From an uncultured Polaribacter sp. (GTDB taxonomy: Bacteria; Bacteroidota; Bacteroidia; Flavobacteriales; Flavobacteriaceae): a stretch of DNA of 64,000 bases. Position numbers and translations under genes: made by a program. Each line of letters begins with the position of its first letter. Position 1 is the first letter of the stretch. The stretch is taken from NCBI RefSeq assembly GCF_947500975.1, contig NZ_CANMUE010000003.1, positions 1-64,000 on the forward strand, written 5' to 3'. Under the pieces are notes generated by a model that was not told the DNA's origin, ran no database searches, and saw only the letters and a program-made list of their open reading frames with translations. Shown piece after piece: positions 8,474 to 16,879 of the stretch.

Positions 8474-8745
8474 ATGCTCTAAACTTTAAGAAAAATAACC
8501 TAAAAACTAATAATTAGATTTTTTTTACTAAAAAAAGCAATTATACATTCTTTAAAATCATCTGTAATAAAGTATCTAAATACTTCATTTTTAAGTATAA
8601 AAACCATTTACTATTTTCTTTAAATAATATTTTAAAGTTTACTATTAGTAAATTACAGGTATAATTTATTAATAGTAATATATGCAAAATTAACACAAAT
8701 GTGAACTATTTTAACCTTAGTAGAAATTCATATTATTAACGCGGG

Positions 8746-8808
8746 TAATTTAGCATATAAATATGCCAATTCTGTTGTCTTTTAAACTGTATTACCATCT
8801 TACCTTTG
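8746..8808 (+). promoter_or_regulatory. Promoter and palindromic operator, copy 2
   Basis: The palindrome GCATATAAATATGC is at 8753-8766, TTG at 8775-8777 and TACCTTTG at 8801-8808, with the same 23-base spacing as copy 1. The block from 8746 is identical to that from 7733, including the start of the leader, so both genes should respond to the same regulator. Confidence 0.7.
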
Positions 8809-8836
8809 CAGCATAAATCTAATAAATTTATACATT

Positions 8837-9418
8837 ATGAAAGCAATAAAAAGAAAAGTATTAGTAGTAATTTTTATGTTGGGAACATTAATAAACTACG
8901 CAAACAATGAAACTGAATTTACAAACGTTAATGCTAAAAAAGTAAGAGTAGTATTTAACAACGTTAATAAAGGACAAACATTAACAATAAAAGATAAATT
9001 TGGTTTTGTTTTACATAAAGAAACAGTTACTAAAAAAGGTTATTTAACAAAAGTATTTGATTTATCTTCTTTAAATAATGGTACATACGAAATTGAATTA
9101 CAAAAAGATTTTGAAATTGTAGTTAAACCTTTTACCGTAGTTAACAAAAATGTAATCTTTAATAAAGAATTAGAAAAAACAATTTTTAAACCTATTGTTA
9201 GAAACAATAAAAATGTTTTAATGATCTCTAGAGTTTCTTTTGACAAAGAGCCTATTAAAGTAGAATTATTTTATAATGATAATTCTATTTACACTGAAAC
9301 TGTAAATAGCAAAAATATTACCAATAGAACTTACAAGTTAGACAAAAAATTAAAAGGTAATTACAAAGTAATTATATCTACTAACAATAGAAAGTTTTAT
9401 AACAACTTTAAAATTTAA
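8837..9418 (+). CDS. Secreted two-domain beta protein, paralogue 2
   Basis: A 193-aa paralogue of the preceding gene, same length without gaps. The signal peptide and first 46 residues differ at one position only; the mature part is about 69 percent identical. The two beta modules are kept (TIKDKFGFVLHKETV with FDLSSLNNGTYEIEL, and ELFYNDNSIYTETV with YKLDKKLKGNYKVII). Most substitutions are conservative and fall in predicted loops, such as the final stretch, which suggests that both copies are functional. Function unknown; likely co-regulated with paralogue 1. Confidence 0.85.
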   Translation: MKAIKRKVLVVIFMLGTLINYANNETEFTNVNAKKVRVVFNNVNKGQTLTIKDKFGFVLHKETVTKKGYLTKVFDLSSLNNGTYEIELQKDFEIVVKPFTVVNKNVIFNKELEKTIFKPIVRNNKNVLMISRVSFDKEPIKVELFYNDNSIYTETVNSKNITNRTYKLDKKLKGNYKVIISTNNRKFYNNFKI

Positions 9419-9454
9419 ATATTAATTGGTTAAATTAAATATTTTTTTGGTTGA

Positions 9455-9485
9455 AAAACGAGCTGTAAAAGGCTCGTTTTTTATT
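9455..9485 (+). terminator. Intrinsic terminator of paralogue 2
   Basis: Arms AAAACGAGC (9455-9463) and GCTCGTTTT (9472-9480), followed by T-rich sequence. A-rich sequence on the other side may let it also serve the convergent enoyl-CoA hydratase gene. Confidence 0.8.
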
Positions 9486-9508
9486 ACACTAAAATCAAAT
9501 TTTATTTT

Positions 9509-10291
9509 TTATAAACCAGGAAAAATAGGTTTTCTTTTTTCTAAGAATGCAGTTGTTCCTTCATTAAAATCTTGAGTTCCAAAGCATTTTCCAAATGCCT
9601 CAATTTCAACATCAAACCCGTTCACACCATCTTCAAAATTAGCGTTAACAGCTCTAATTGCTGATGAAATTGCAACAGGTGAATTACGCATAATTTTAGC
9701 TGCTAACTTTTCGGCCAAAGGTAATAGTTCTTCTGGAGTAACAACATAATTTACCAAACCACAAGCCTTGGCTTCGTCAGCAGGAATCATTCCAGCAGTC
9801 ATAATTAATTCCATAGCTTTTCCTTTGCCAACCAATTGAGGTAATCTTTGCGTACCTCCATAACCAGGAATTACACCTAAAGAAACTTCTGGCAAACCCA
9901 TTTTTGCATTATTTGATGCAATTCTAAAATGACAAGCCATAGCCAACTCTAATCCGCCACCTAATGCAAAACCATTTACAGCTGCAATAACTGGAGTTGA
10001 TAAATTTTCAATAAAATTAAACAACATTTCTTGTCCTTTTCTTGCTAAAAAACCACCTTCATCTACAGAAAAATGTGCAAATTCAGATATGTCTGCTCCT
10101 GCAACAAAAGCTTTATCACCGCTTCCTGTTAACAAAATTACTTTTACATCATTCGCATCTTGTAAGGTTTCAAAAGCTTCATTTAATTCCTCAATTGTGG
10201 CTTTGTTTAAAGCATTTAATTTTTTAGGCCTATTAATAGTTACTGTTGCTAAATTGTTGTTTTTTGAAACTAATATATTGTTAAACTTCAT
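9509..10291 (-). CDS. Enoyl-CoA hydratase/isomerase family protein (crotonase)
   Basis: A 260-aa crotonase-fold protein of normal length. The first oxyanion-hole segment is KAFVAGADISEF (about 61-72). The second is GGGLELAMACHF, with the first catalytic Glu, and the second Glu is in GLPEVSLGVIPGYGGTQRL, so it should be an active hydratase. Substrate is probably short-chain enoyl-CoA in fatty acid or amino acid breakdown. It lies 13 bases downstream of a histidine kinase gene on the same strand, a likely operon without an obvious functional link. Confidence 0.92.
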   Translation of the reverse strand: MKFNNILVSKNNNLATVTINRPKKLNALNKATIEELNEAFETLQDANDVKVILLTGSGDKAFVAGADISEFAHFSVDEGGFLARKGQEMLFNFIENLSTPVIAAVNGFALGGGLELAMACHFRIASNNAKMGLPEVSLGVIPGYGGTQRLPQLVGKGKAMELIMTAGMIPADEAKACGLVNYVVTPEELLPLAEKLAAKIMRNSPVAISSAIRAVNANFEDGVNGFDVEIEAFGKCFGTQDFNEGTTAFLEKRKPIFPGL

Positions 10292-10304
10292 ATTATAATA
10301 TTTT

Positions 10305-11762
10305 TTAAGTTTTAGGTAAAATTACTGTAAAAACGGTTCCAATTCCTTCTGTAGATGTAAATGAAATGTTACCATCATAAGCTTCAATTATATTTTTTAT
10401 CATTGGTAAACCTAACCCCATTCCACTAGATTTTGTGGTAAATTTAGGTTCAAAAATTAAATCTTTTACTTCTTCCGATATTCCTTTTCCGTTATCCGAA
10501 ACTATAATTTTTACATTGTTTAATTGTGATATAACTTTTACTTCAATAATAGGATTTTCTTTCTTTTCTGATGCTTGTATAGCATTTTTAACCAAGTTAG
10601 TCACAATTCTAATTAATTGTGTTTTGTCTAAATTGGCATACAATTCTTCTTCTTCGGGTACGTATTTTATTGGATCTTCATTAAAAATATCCAAAGCCAA
10701 TTTTACAACACTAATTATTTCTATTTTTTCTCTTTTTTGAGTTGGCATTTTTGCAAAATCAGAAAATGCAGATGCAATAGAACTCATAACATCTATTTGC
10801 TGAATTAAAGTTTTACTATAATCAGCTAATTTATCTTTAATATTTTCGTCTTCAGGATTAAATTTACGCTCAAAACTTTGCACTGTTAAACGCATTGGCG
10901 TTAAAGGGTTTTTAATTTCATGGGCAACTTGTTTTGCCATTTCTCGCCAAGCTTGTTCACGCTCACTTTTTGCTAATTTTACAGCACTTTCTTCCAATTG
11001 ATCAATCATATTATTGTAAGCGCTTACCAAAACTTCAATTTCTGAGCTTGCGGCATTTAAAATAATTTTTTCATTACGTTCATTTAAACGTGTTTGCGTC
11101 ATTTTATCAGAAATAGTTTTTATAGATCTAGTAATATAACTTGATAAAAAATAAGCCAAGGCAATTGCTATTAAAAACATTAAAATGTACACCAAACTAA
11201 GTCTGGCTATAAACTCTCTTAACTCTTTTTCTATTTCAGAATTGTCTTGTGTAAATTGTAATTCTAAAATACCAATTCTTTTAAATTTTGGGTCGTTTAT
11301 ATATGAATAAGATGATTGAAACCCAACTCCATCCTCTTCACTTGTTTTTAAAATTCTGTGATTAGAATTTTGAGACAATTCCTTAATTACTTTTTCTGGA
11401 ATTGGCTTTTTGTTTAATTTTTCAAACGCATTTTCTGTAGAAGATTTTAATAATACCCCATTCAAATCATAAATTGCGATATTTAATTTATTAATGGAAG
11501 AAATTTCATTAATGCGTTCTTTAAAAATTTTTGCTAAATTTTCTGTTTTAACAGGATAAGTAGTTTTATTGGTTAATTCTAACTCGATAGTTTGAATTGT
11601 AGTTGCTTCTTTACGTTCAAAACGTTGAATATTGTAGTCTTTTGTTTGTTCATCATATTGATAAACTGTAACTCCCAAAATTAATATTGACGCTAATAAT
11701 ACCAATAAAATCATTGATAAAAAGATGCGTATTTTTAAAGATATGTTTTTAAAATTGAACAA
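10305..11762 (-). CDS. NtrY-like sensor histidine kinase
   Basis: A 485-aa membrane kinase: TM1 (about 11-34), an extracytoplasmic sensor region (35-185), TM2 (188-208), HAMP (about 205-260), a phosphoacceptor site H281 in VAHEIKNPLTPMRL, and a HATPase domain (about 370-485) with N box NLVKNAIQAS, DNGKGIS and GMGLGLP. The E-x-A-W-R-E-M-A-K-Q-V-A-H-E-I-K-N-P-L-T-P context is that of NtrY-type kinases. The start is a TTG; the next ATG would cut into TM1. No response regulator gene is adjacent, so it is an orphan in this window. Signal unknown. Confidence 0.88.
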   Translation of the reverse strand: MFNFKNISLKIRIFLSMILLVLLASILILGVTVYQYDEQTKDYNIQRFERKEATTIQTIELELTNKTTYPVKTENLAKIFKERINEISSINKLNIAIYDLNGVLLKSSTENAFEKLNKKPIPEKVIKELSQNSNHRILKTSEEDGVGFQSSYSYINDPKFKRIGILELQFTQDNSEIEKELREFIARLSLVYILMFLIAIALAYFLSSYITRSIKTISDKMTQTRLNERNEKIILNAASSEIEVLVSAYNNMIDQLEESAVKLAKSEREQAWREMAKQVAHEIKNPLTPMRLTVQSFERKFNPEDENIKDKLADYSKTLIQQIDVMSSIASAFSDFAKMPTQKREKIEIISVVKLALDIFNEDPIKYVPEEEELYANLDKTQLIRIVTNLVKNAIQASEKKENPIIEVKVISQLNNVKIIVSDNGKGISEEVKDLIFEPKFTTKSSGMGLGLPMIKNIIEAYDGNISFTSTEGIGTVFTVILPKT

Positions 11763-12007
11763 TTATTTTATTTTAATTGGTTTATTTTTAATTAAAAGTA
11801 TGTTTTCCAATGCATTATTATTACATTAATCATAAATTAATTTTGCATTAAAATCTGATTTACAATTAGCAAAAAACATTCCGAAAATTTATAATTAAAA
11901 AAATATTTTATTTTCAAATTAATTAAAATATTAAAAACACCAAGATAAGTAAATATAAAATATGAAAAACAAATTCAATTATCGAGTTCCATTTTTAAAA
12001 TTAATTA

Positions 12008-13336
12008 CTACTTAACCAAAGGCAAAAACATTTTTCTAAACTTAAAAATTAATGGAAGCCCTCTTGCTAAAATCCAAAAAGTAAAAGCAATCCAAATAGC
12101 CACTAATTTATAATCTAACCAATCAAAAAAGAAGAGTGTTGGTAAAAAAACAAACAGTGTAGAAAGAATTAACAGGTTTCTTAAATACTTCATTTCTCCC
12201 ATTCCTTTAAACATTCCGTCAAAAATAAAAGTAATTGCGTTTAAGGGTTGCGTTATTAAAACTATCCAAAAAATAGTATAAAACTCTTTTAAAACAAGTG
12301 CTTCTTTTGTAAAAATTTTACCAATTGATTCATAAAAAATAAAACCGATGACACCAATTATTGCTCCTGTAAAAACACCATAAATAAATAATTTTTTACT
12401 AAGTTCTATTAATGTTTTATAATCTTTTGCCCCTAACAATTTACCTGATAAAATATTACCCGCGCTAGAATAACCATCAACCATAAAAGCACCCAAAAGC
12501 CATATGTTTAAACTAATTGTATAAGCAGCTATATATTCTTTACCATAAGCTGTAGCATAAGAAGTTGCAAAATACAAAGCTACATTTAAGGCGATGGTTC
12601 TTATAAATAAATTACCAATCATACCTAATAACCTTGATATTTCAGGATGAAACTCAAATGATAATTTTAAGGAAATATCTGTTTTTTTCATCAATAAAAC
12701 TGCTGCAATAATTGCCATTGTTATTTGCGCAATTATACTTGCATAAGCAGCACCTTCAATATTCATTGCTGGTATATAACCTTCAATTCCGTAGACAAAA
12801 ATAATGTCTAATAAAATATTTAATAAAGCGCCAGTAATGGCAATAACCATAGGATAAAATGTGTTTTGCAAACCTCTAAAAATGCCAAAAACAGCAAATA
12901 CAAAAAGTGCAAAAGGAAAACCGAAAATTCTAATTTTAAAATAGCTAATACAATATTCTAAAATATCATCAGAAGCATTATAAAACTCAAAAATTTGCTT
13001 CGAAAATGGATAAGAAATAAATAAAACAAATAAACTTCCTAAGACAATAATGGCAATTGCTTGTGCTGGTAAAGTTTTAATTTCATCCAACTTGTTGGCA
13101 CCTAAATACTGAGAAATTATCGATGAAATTGCACTTCTAATTTGACCAAAAACCCAAATTAACATAGAAATAAATGCGCCAACAATACCAACAGCAGCTA
13201 AACTTTCTGTAGCATTTTCAGGAATATTACCAATAATTGCTGTATCTGTTATAGATAAAATTGGCTCAGCAATACCAGCAATTAAAGCAGGAATTGCTAA
13301 TTTATTTATATTTTTAAAGCTAAGGCTGGTTTTCAA
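12008..13336 (-). CDS. MATE family efflux transporter (DinF-like)
   Basis: About 442 aa with twelve predicted membrane helices. The N-terminal motif NKLAIPALIAGIAEPILSITDTAIIG and the GAFMVDGYSSAGNILSGKLLGAKD region are typical of the DinF branch of MATE drug/Na+ antiporters. The open frame reaches an ATG at 13363, but TACCTTTG (minus strand, 13353-13360), a perfect -7 box, overlaps that codon, so the ribosome start is placed at the TTG at 13336 (MKTSLSFKN). It exports cationic or other small molecules at the inner membrane; substrate unknown. It stands alone between two intergenic gaps. Confidence 0.87.
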   Translation of the reverse strand: MKTSLSFKNINKLAIPALIAGIAEPILSITDTAIIGNIPENATESLAAVGIVGAFISMLIWVFGQIRSAISSIISQYLGANKLDEIKTLPAQAIAIIVLGSLFVLFISYPFSKQIFEFYNASDDILEYCISYFKIRIFGFPFALFVFAVFGIFRGLQNTFYPMVIAITGALLNILLDIIFVYGIEGYIPAMNIEGAAYASIIAQITMAIIAAVLLMKKTDISLKLSFEFHPEISRLLGMIGNLFIRTIALNVALYFATSYATAYGKEYIAAYTISLNIWLLGAFMVDGYSSAGNILSGKLLGAKDYKTLIELSKKLFIYGVFTGAIIGVIGFIFYESIGKIFTKEALVLKEFYTIFWIVLITQPLNAITFIFDGMFKGMGEMKYLRNLLILSTLFVFLPTLFFFDWLDYKLVAIWIAFTFWILARGLPLIFKFRKMFLPLVK

Positions 13337-13352
13337 AAAAATAATTTTAAGA

Positions 13353-13360
13353 CAAAGGTA
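13353..13360 (-). promoter_or_regulatory. -7 promoter box of the MATE gene
   Basis: CAAAGGTA on the plus strand reads TACCTTTG on the minus strand, the same box as in the duplicated-gene promoters. No convincing -33 TTG lies at 19-23 bases. It implies a 5' leader of about ten bases before the TTG start at 13336. Confidence 0.5.
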
Positions 13361-13432
13361 CATATCTTAAAAATTAGATATGAAATTAATCTTTGAAAAA
13401 ATCAGTAACTTTATAGCAATAAATTTTAAGCT

Positions 13433-13575
13433 ATGAAACATATTTTAGTTCCAATAGGATCCGCCCAAAACGCGCAAAGCGCCTTAAAATATCCAATAAT
13501 TTTACTGATTAAATAAATACAGAAATCTTTATTTTAGAAGAATTTTTTTTTACAAATGTTCCTTTATTATTTTGA
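13433..13575 (+). pseudogene. Remnant of a universal stress protein (UspA) gene
   Basis: ATG at 13433 encodes MKHILVPIGSAQNAQSALKY, the N-terminal strand and helix typical of Bacteroidota UspA proteins, but stops after 27 codons at 13514-13516. One base out of frame, from 13513, the sequence continues as INTEIFILEEFFF, the expected second strand, and stops at 13573. A one-base loss near 13511-13513 would restore a single frame. Nothing recognisable follows, so the remaining two thirds of the gene is lost. It looks like a decayed 5' fragment. A complete UspA gene of a different sequence is at 62590. Confidence 0.6.
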
Positions 13576-13653
13576 AAGTGGAAATAGCATTTATTTTTCA
13601 ACAAAAATACATCTCGATTTAATTTCATTAACTATAATTAATAAAAAACTGAT

Positions 13654-13944
13654 ATGATAAAAAACAAGAGTAAGATATTAAATTTCATATCGATACTAAC
13701 TTTATTAATTTTATTATGCCTTTTTTTATTGATAAGCAATGATAGCCCTTTAAGTTGGCAAATTTTTCCAGGTGATTCAGCATTATTTCTCCCATTATTT
13801 TTTTTAATTCCATTAATACTATCATTAATAAATAAGAAAAGTATATTCACCAAAATAATACTGATTGTTTCAATAATTTTACTAATTACAACGGGTTTAA
13901 TAAGTCTATTTATAATTGGTTTAGCATCTGGCTGGCAAAATTAA
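13654..13944 (+). CDS. Small hydrophobic membrane protein
   Basis: A 96-aa protein with three predicted membrane helices (about 9-28, 42-58, 64-92) and a short polar loop (NDSPLSWQIFPGDSA). No family recognised. It has ordinary flavobacterial codon use and an ATG start, but sits alone between a pseudogene and the nuclease gene, and low-complexity Leu/Ile sequence can arise by chance in AT-rich DNA. An overlapping frame on the other strand is weaker. Confidence 0.5.
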   Translation: MIKNKSKILNFISILTLLILLCLFLLISNDSPLSWQIFPGDSALFLPLFFLIPLILSLINKKSIFTKIILIVSIILLITTGLISLFIIGLASGWQN

Positions 13945-14043
13945 AAATATAACCATCTCTTAATCAATAATATAGAAAGTAACGATTTAAGTAATAAAAA
14001 AAGAAAGCTACTAACCAATCACGCTCTGATAAAATAACATTTT

Positions 14044-16797
14044 CTAATATTTTAAACCCTCTGGCTCAATAAAAGAGGTTTCATGGCTATAAATTTCTTT
14101 GATATAAATTTTAATTTCATCAATAAATTCATCTAGTTTTTCTTGAGTAATATTGGAGTCTGGTGTTCTATAATTTGAGGAAAAATTAATTGATAAAAAC
14201 CCTTTTTTCAAATTTTTAAATGAAAAAATTCCTGCTTTTAAGTTTTTAGAAAAATCGAACTTTTTATTCTCAGCATATAAAAAAGCATACAACAAAACTT
14301 GAATAGCTTTGTGCTGTTCTTTTTCTCTTAATTTTTGAAAATCGAGTACTTTTAAATCTGGGGTATCTACTTTACCTGTTTTGTAATCTATAATTCTAAT
14401 TTCGCCATTTAATTCATCCACTCTATCAACTTGACCATGAATTTTTATAGGAAAATTTATACCTTCAATTTCTATTTCTGCAGATAAATTTTCTTCAGTA
14501 GCAATAATTTTTAATTGATTATTTTCATCACTCAACAACTTTTTTTCTTGTGATAAAAAATTGGCCACAAATCTATTAGCAACTTCAAATATTAATCGAT
14601 TTTTTCCTGTGGATAAATCGCCATTTTTAAAATGAATTTTAAAATGTTTCTCAACTAAACCTTTTGCCTTTTTATCAAAATCTAGCACATCATTTAGGGT
14701 TAAAAATTTATTTACAAAAGGTGTGTATAATTCATCTAAAGTTTCATGAACAACAGTACCTAACGTATTAAAAGCAACGGTTTCTTCTACATCATCTAAC
14801 TCTTTTAAACCCAAAATTTTCTGCTTGTAAAACGCAATTGGATTGTATAAATAATTAGTTAAAGCAGATGGCGAAATTCCTTTTTTGGCCAATATTTCTA
14901 ATTTTTCTAAAACTGCATCTGTTTTTTTTATCTCTTTAAAAGTTGATTTTTCTGTAACCACTTTTGGCGAAATAATCTTCTGAACAATGTCTGTTCTCAT
15001 CATTTCTAATTGCGTAACAAATCGGCTTTTTTCTCCACTTCCAAACACATCACTTTCTGTATTATAAAGAATAAAAACATTTTTTGCCCTTTGCATTAAT
15101 CTAAAAAAGTGATATGAAAAAATAGCATCTTTTTCTCTATAAGTTGGCAAACCAAAAGATATTTTTACATCAAAAGGAATAAAAGTATTTTGTTGAGAAT
15201 TTGCGGGTAAAATACCTTCGTTGGTTGATGTTAAAATAATGTTTTCAAAATCTAAAACACGTGTTTCTAACATTCCCATTAATTGTAATCCTTTTAAAGG
15301 CTCACCTTGAAAAGACATACTTTCTGATGTAATTAATTGTCTAAAAAACAACGCTAATGTTTTTAAATCTTTTACATAGTTAAAATTTACATCCAACGTT
15401 TTTAACTGGTTAAAAGCTGTAAAAAATCGAAATAAATATTCTTTTTCTAAAGCATTTACATCTTCTTTTAAAACATCAATAATATGTAAAACTCTATCTA
15501 AGAAATCTGTTACAGAAACATAACTGCTAAATAAAATTGTAAGTGTTTCTTGTATTTCAATTTTAGAATCTTTAAAATAATTTAAAATTGTACTTTTTGC
15601 TATAAATGATGTATTATTTTGAGCAATAACATTACAGAAATTATCAATTAATAACACATCTTCTTGCGTTAAAAATTTAAAGATACTGGGTTGCTTAAAA
15701 AAATTAATAATGTCTTTATAATAGAACTCGTTTTTTTGCTGTTTTTGCAATTTTTCTTGAGAAGTAAACAACTTAAAAAAGGAAAAAATAAAATTTGTTG
15801 TTGGAATATCTTTTAAAGGATAACCCATTGTAATATTAATTGCTTCAATTTTTTTAGGCAGAGAATTTAAGGTAATTGGCAACAAAGTTTCGTCAGCTAA
15901 AACCAAAGCTGTATTCTTAAAATTAGATAAATTTTCTAAAATTTCTCCTGCATATTTTATTTGAGAATTGTTTTTTGGCGCACCTATTACTTGTATATTT
16001 TTGGGTGATGAAAATGAATTACTCAACGTTTTGATTGCATGATTTTCGTAATATTTCCACTCCTTTTTATACTTTCTAATAAAATTACCTGCTTGATGAT
16101 TTGATTTGAAAAAAGCGATATCTAAATCCCAATAAATTTCTGAATTTTGGGTTTCTAATACTTTTTGAAATAAAAACTCTTCTGCTTTATTTAAGGCATT
16201 AAAACCAATAAAAAAGAACTTTTTTGATGTGTTTTTTACAAGAAACTTATCGATTTTATTACAAGCTTCTCTGTACATTATACCTTGATAACCTGTGTTT
16301 TTTTCAATCAAAAATTGATAAAAAGCTTTATAGTAATCATTGAGTTTTTCAAGAAAAACATAATGGTCTTTTATCAATTCTGTTTCTTTAAATGTCCCTT
16401 TTACAGACCATTTTTTTAAACGTTGTATATCTCTTAAGTACACAAAAATGTCTTGTGTATTTATTAAATGTTGGTCAATTTCATTAAAATCTTGCAAAAC
16501 TGTAAATGCCCAAGAAGAAAAAACGTCAAAAGAATCTGGTTCTTTTTCTAACTGACAATAAATTGTATAAAAATGAAATAATAACTGAATGGAATCTGTT
16601 TTTTCTAAACCAGAAATTTGTTGTACAAACTGTTCTATATTTACTATTTCAGGCAAAAAACCAACAGATATTTTATCTTTTAAGCTTTGTTTTACAAAGA
16701 CTTTTGCTCTTTGTGAAGGCAATACAAAAACAACATCATTAAATGAAGTTGTGGTTTTTAAAATATCATCTAAAGTTTCTGAAATAAAAGATTGCAT
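14044..16797 (-). CDS. PD-(D/E)XK nuclease family protein (AddB-like)
   Basis: A 917-aa protein. The N-terminal half is like an inactivated UvrD-type helicase (VVFVLPSQRAKVFVKQSL near 22-40; GLQLMGMLETRVLDFENIILTS near 500). The C-terminal 250 residues hold a RecB-type nuclease domain: a GTVVHETLDEL helix, an IRIIDYKTGKVD core with the catalytic D and K, and QHKAIQVLLYAFLYA. This matches AddB-like subunits that resect double-strand breaks together with an AddA helicase-nuclease. AddA is not adjacent here. Four conserved Cys of iron-sulfur AddB proteins are not apparent. Function in recombination repair is inferred. Confidence 0.82.
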   Translation of the reverse strand: MQSFISETLDDILKTTTSFNDVVFVLPSQRAKVFVKQSLKDKISVGFLPEIVNIEQFVQQISGLEKTDSIQLLFHFYTIYCQLEKEPDSFDVFSSWAFTVLQDFNEIDQHLINTQDIFVYLRDIQRLKKWSVKGTFKETELIKDHYVFLEKLNDYYKAFYQFLIEKNTGYQGIMYREACNKIDKFLVKNTSKKFFFIGFNALNKAEEFLFQKVLETQNSEIYWDLDIAFFKSNHQAGNFIRKYKKEWKYYENHAIKTLSNSFSSPKNIQVIGAPKNNSQIKYAGEILENLSNFKNTALVLADETLLPITLNSLPKKIEAINITMGYPLKDIPTTNFIFSFFKLFTSQEKLQKQQKNEFYYKDIINFFKQPSIFKFLTQEDVLLIDNFCNVIAQNNTSFIAKSTILNYFKDSKIEIQETLTILFSSYVSVTDFLDRVLHIIDVLKEDVNALEKEYLFRFFTAFNQLKTLDVNFNYVKDLKTLALFFRQLITSESMSFQGEPLKGLQLMGMLETRVLDFENIILTSTNEGILPANSQQNTFIPFDVKISFGLPTYREKDAIFSYHFFRLMQRAKNVFILYNTESDVFGSGEKSRFVTQLEMMRTDIVQKIISPKVVTEKSTFKEIKKTDAVLEKLEILAKKGISPSALTNYLYNPIAFYKQKILGLKELDDVEETVAFNTLGTVVHETLDELYTPFVNKFLTLNDVLDFDKKAKGLVEKHFKIHFKNGDLSTGKNRLIFEVANRFVANFLSQEKKLLSDENNQLKIIATEENLSAEIEIEGINFPIKIHGQVDRVDELNGEIRIIDYKTGKVDTPDLKVLDFQKLREKEQHKAIQVLLYAFLYAENKKFDFSKNLKAGIFSFKNLKKGFLSINFSSNYRTPDSNITQEKLDEFIDEIKIYIKEIYSHETSFIEPEGLKY

Positions 16798-16879
16798 AGA
16801 ATTTTGGTAGTCAATTTTGGATTTCTAAATTACAAAAACTTACTTTTATAGTTAGACAAATTATCTAATTTAATTTCTG

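Larger units (their letters stand above)
8406..8836. other. Spacer between the two paralogues
   Basis: This 431-base stretch holds the terminator of paralogue 1 (8444-8473), about 270 bases of AT-rich DNA (8474-8745) in which I see no gene or obvious structure, and the promoter block of paralogue 2 (8746-8808) with its untranslated leader. Confidence 0.6.
7733..9418 (+). repeat. Tandem duplication of a promoter-plus-gene unit (period 1013 bases)
   Basis: Two direct copies, starting at 7733 and 8746, each contain operator, promoter, leader and a 193-codon gene. From 7733 to about 7960 the copies are nearly identical, with only a handful of changes. After codon 46 they diverge: by my count 45 of the first 46 residues match but only about 102 of the remaining 147. 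The intergenic DNA after the first gene (8474-8745) has no counterpart. Conversion of the 5' block or strong selection on it would explain the contrast. Confidence 0.85.

Noticed and set aside
13638..13853. 71-codon minus-strand frame overlapping the 96-aa membrane protein
   Set aside because: Polar, repetitive Asn/Lys sequence; the plus-strand frame has a more plausible membrane topology and length.
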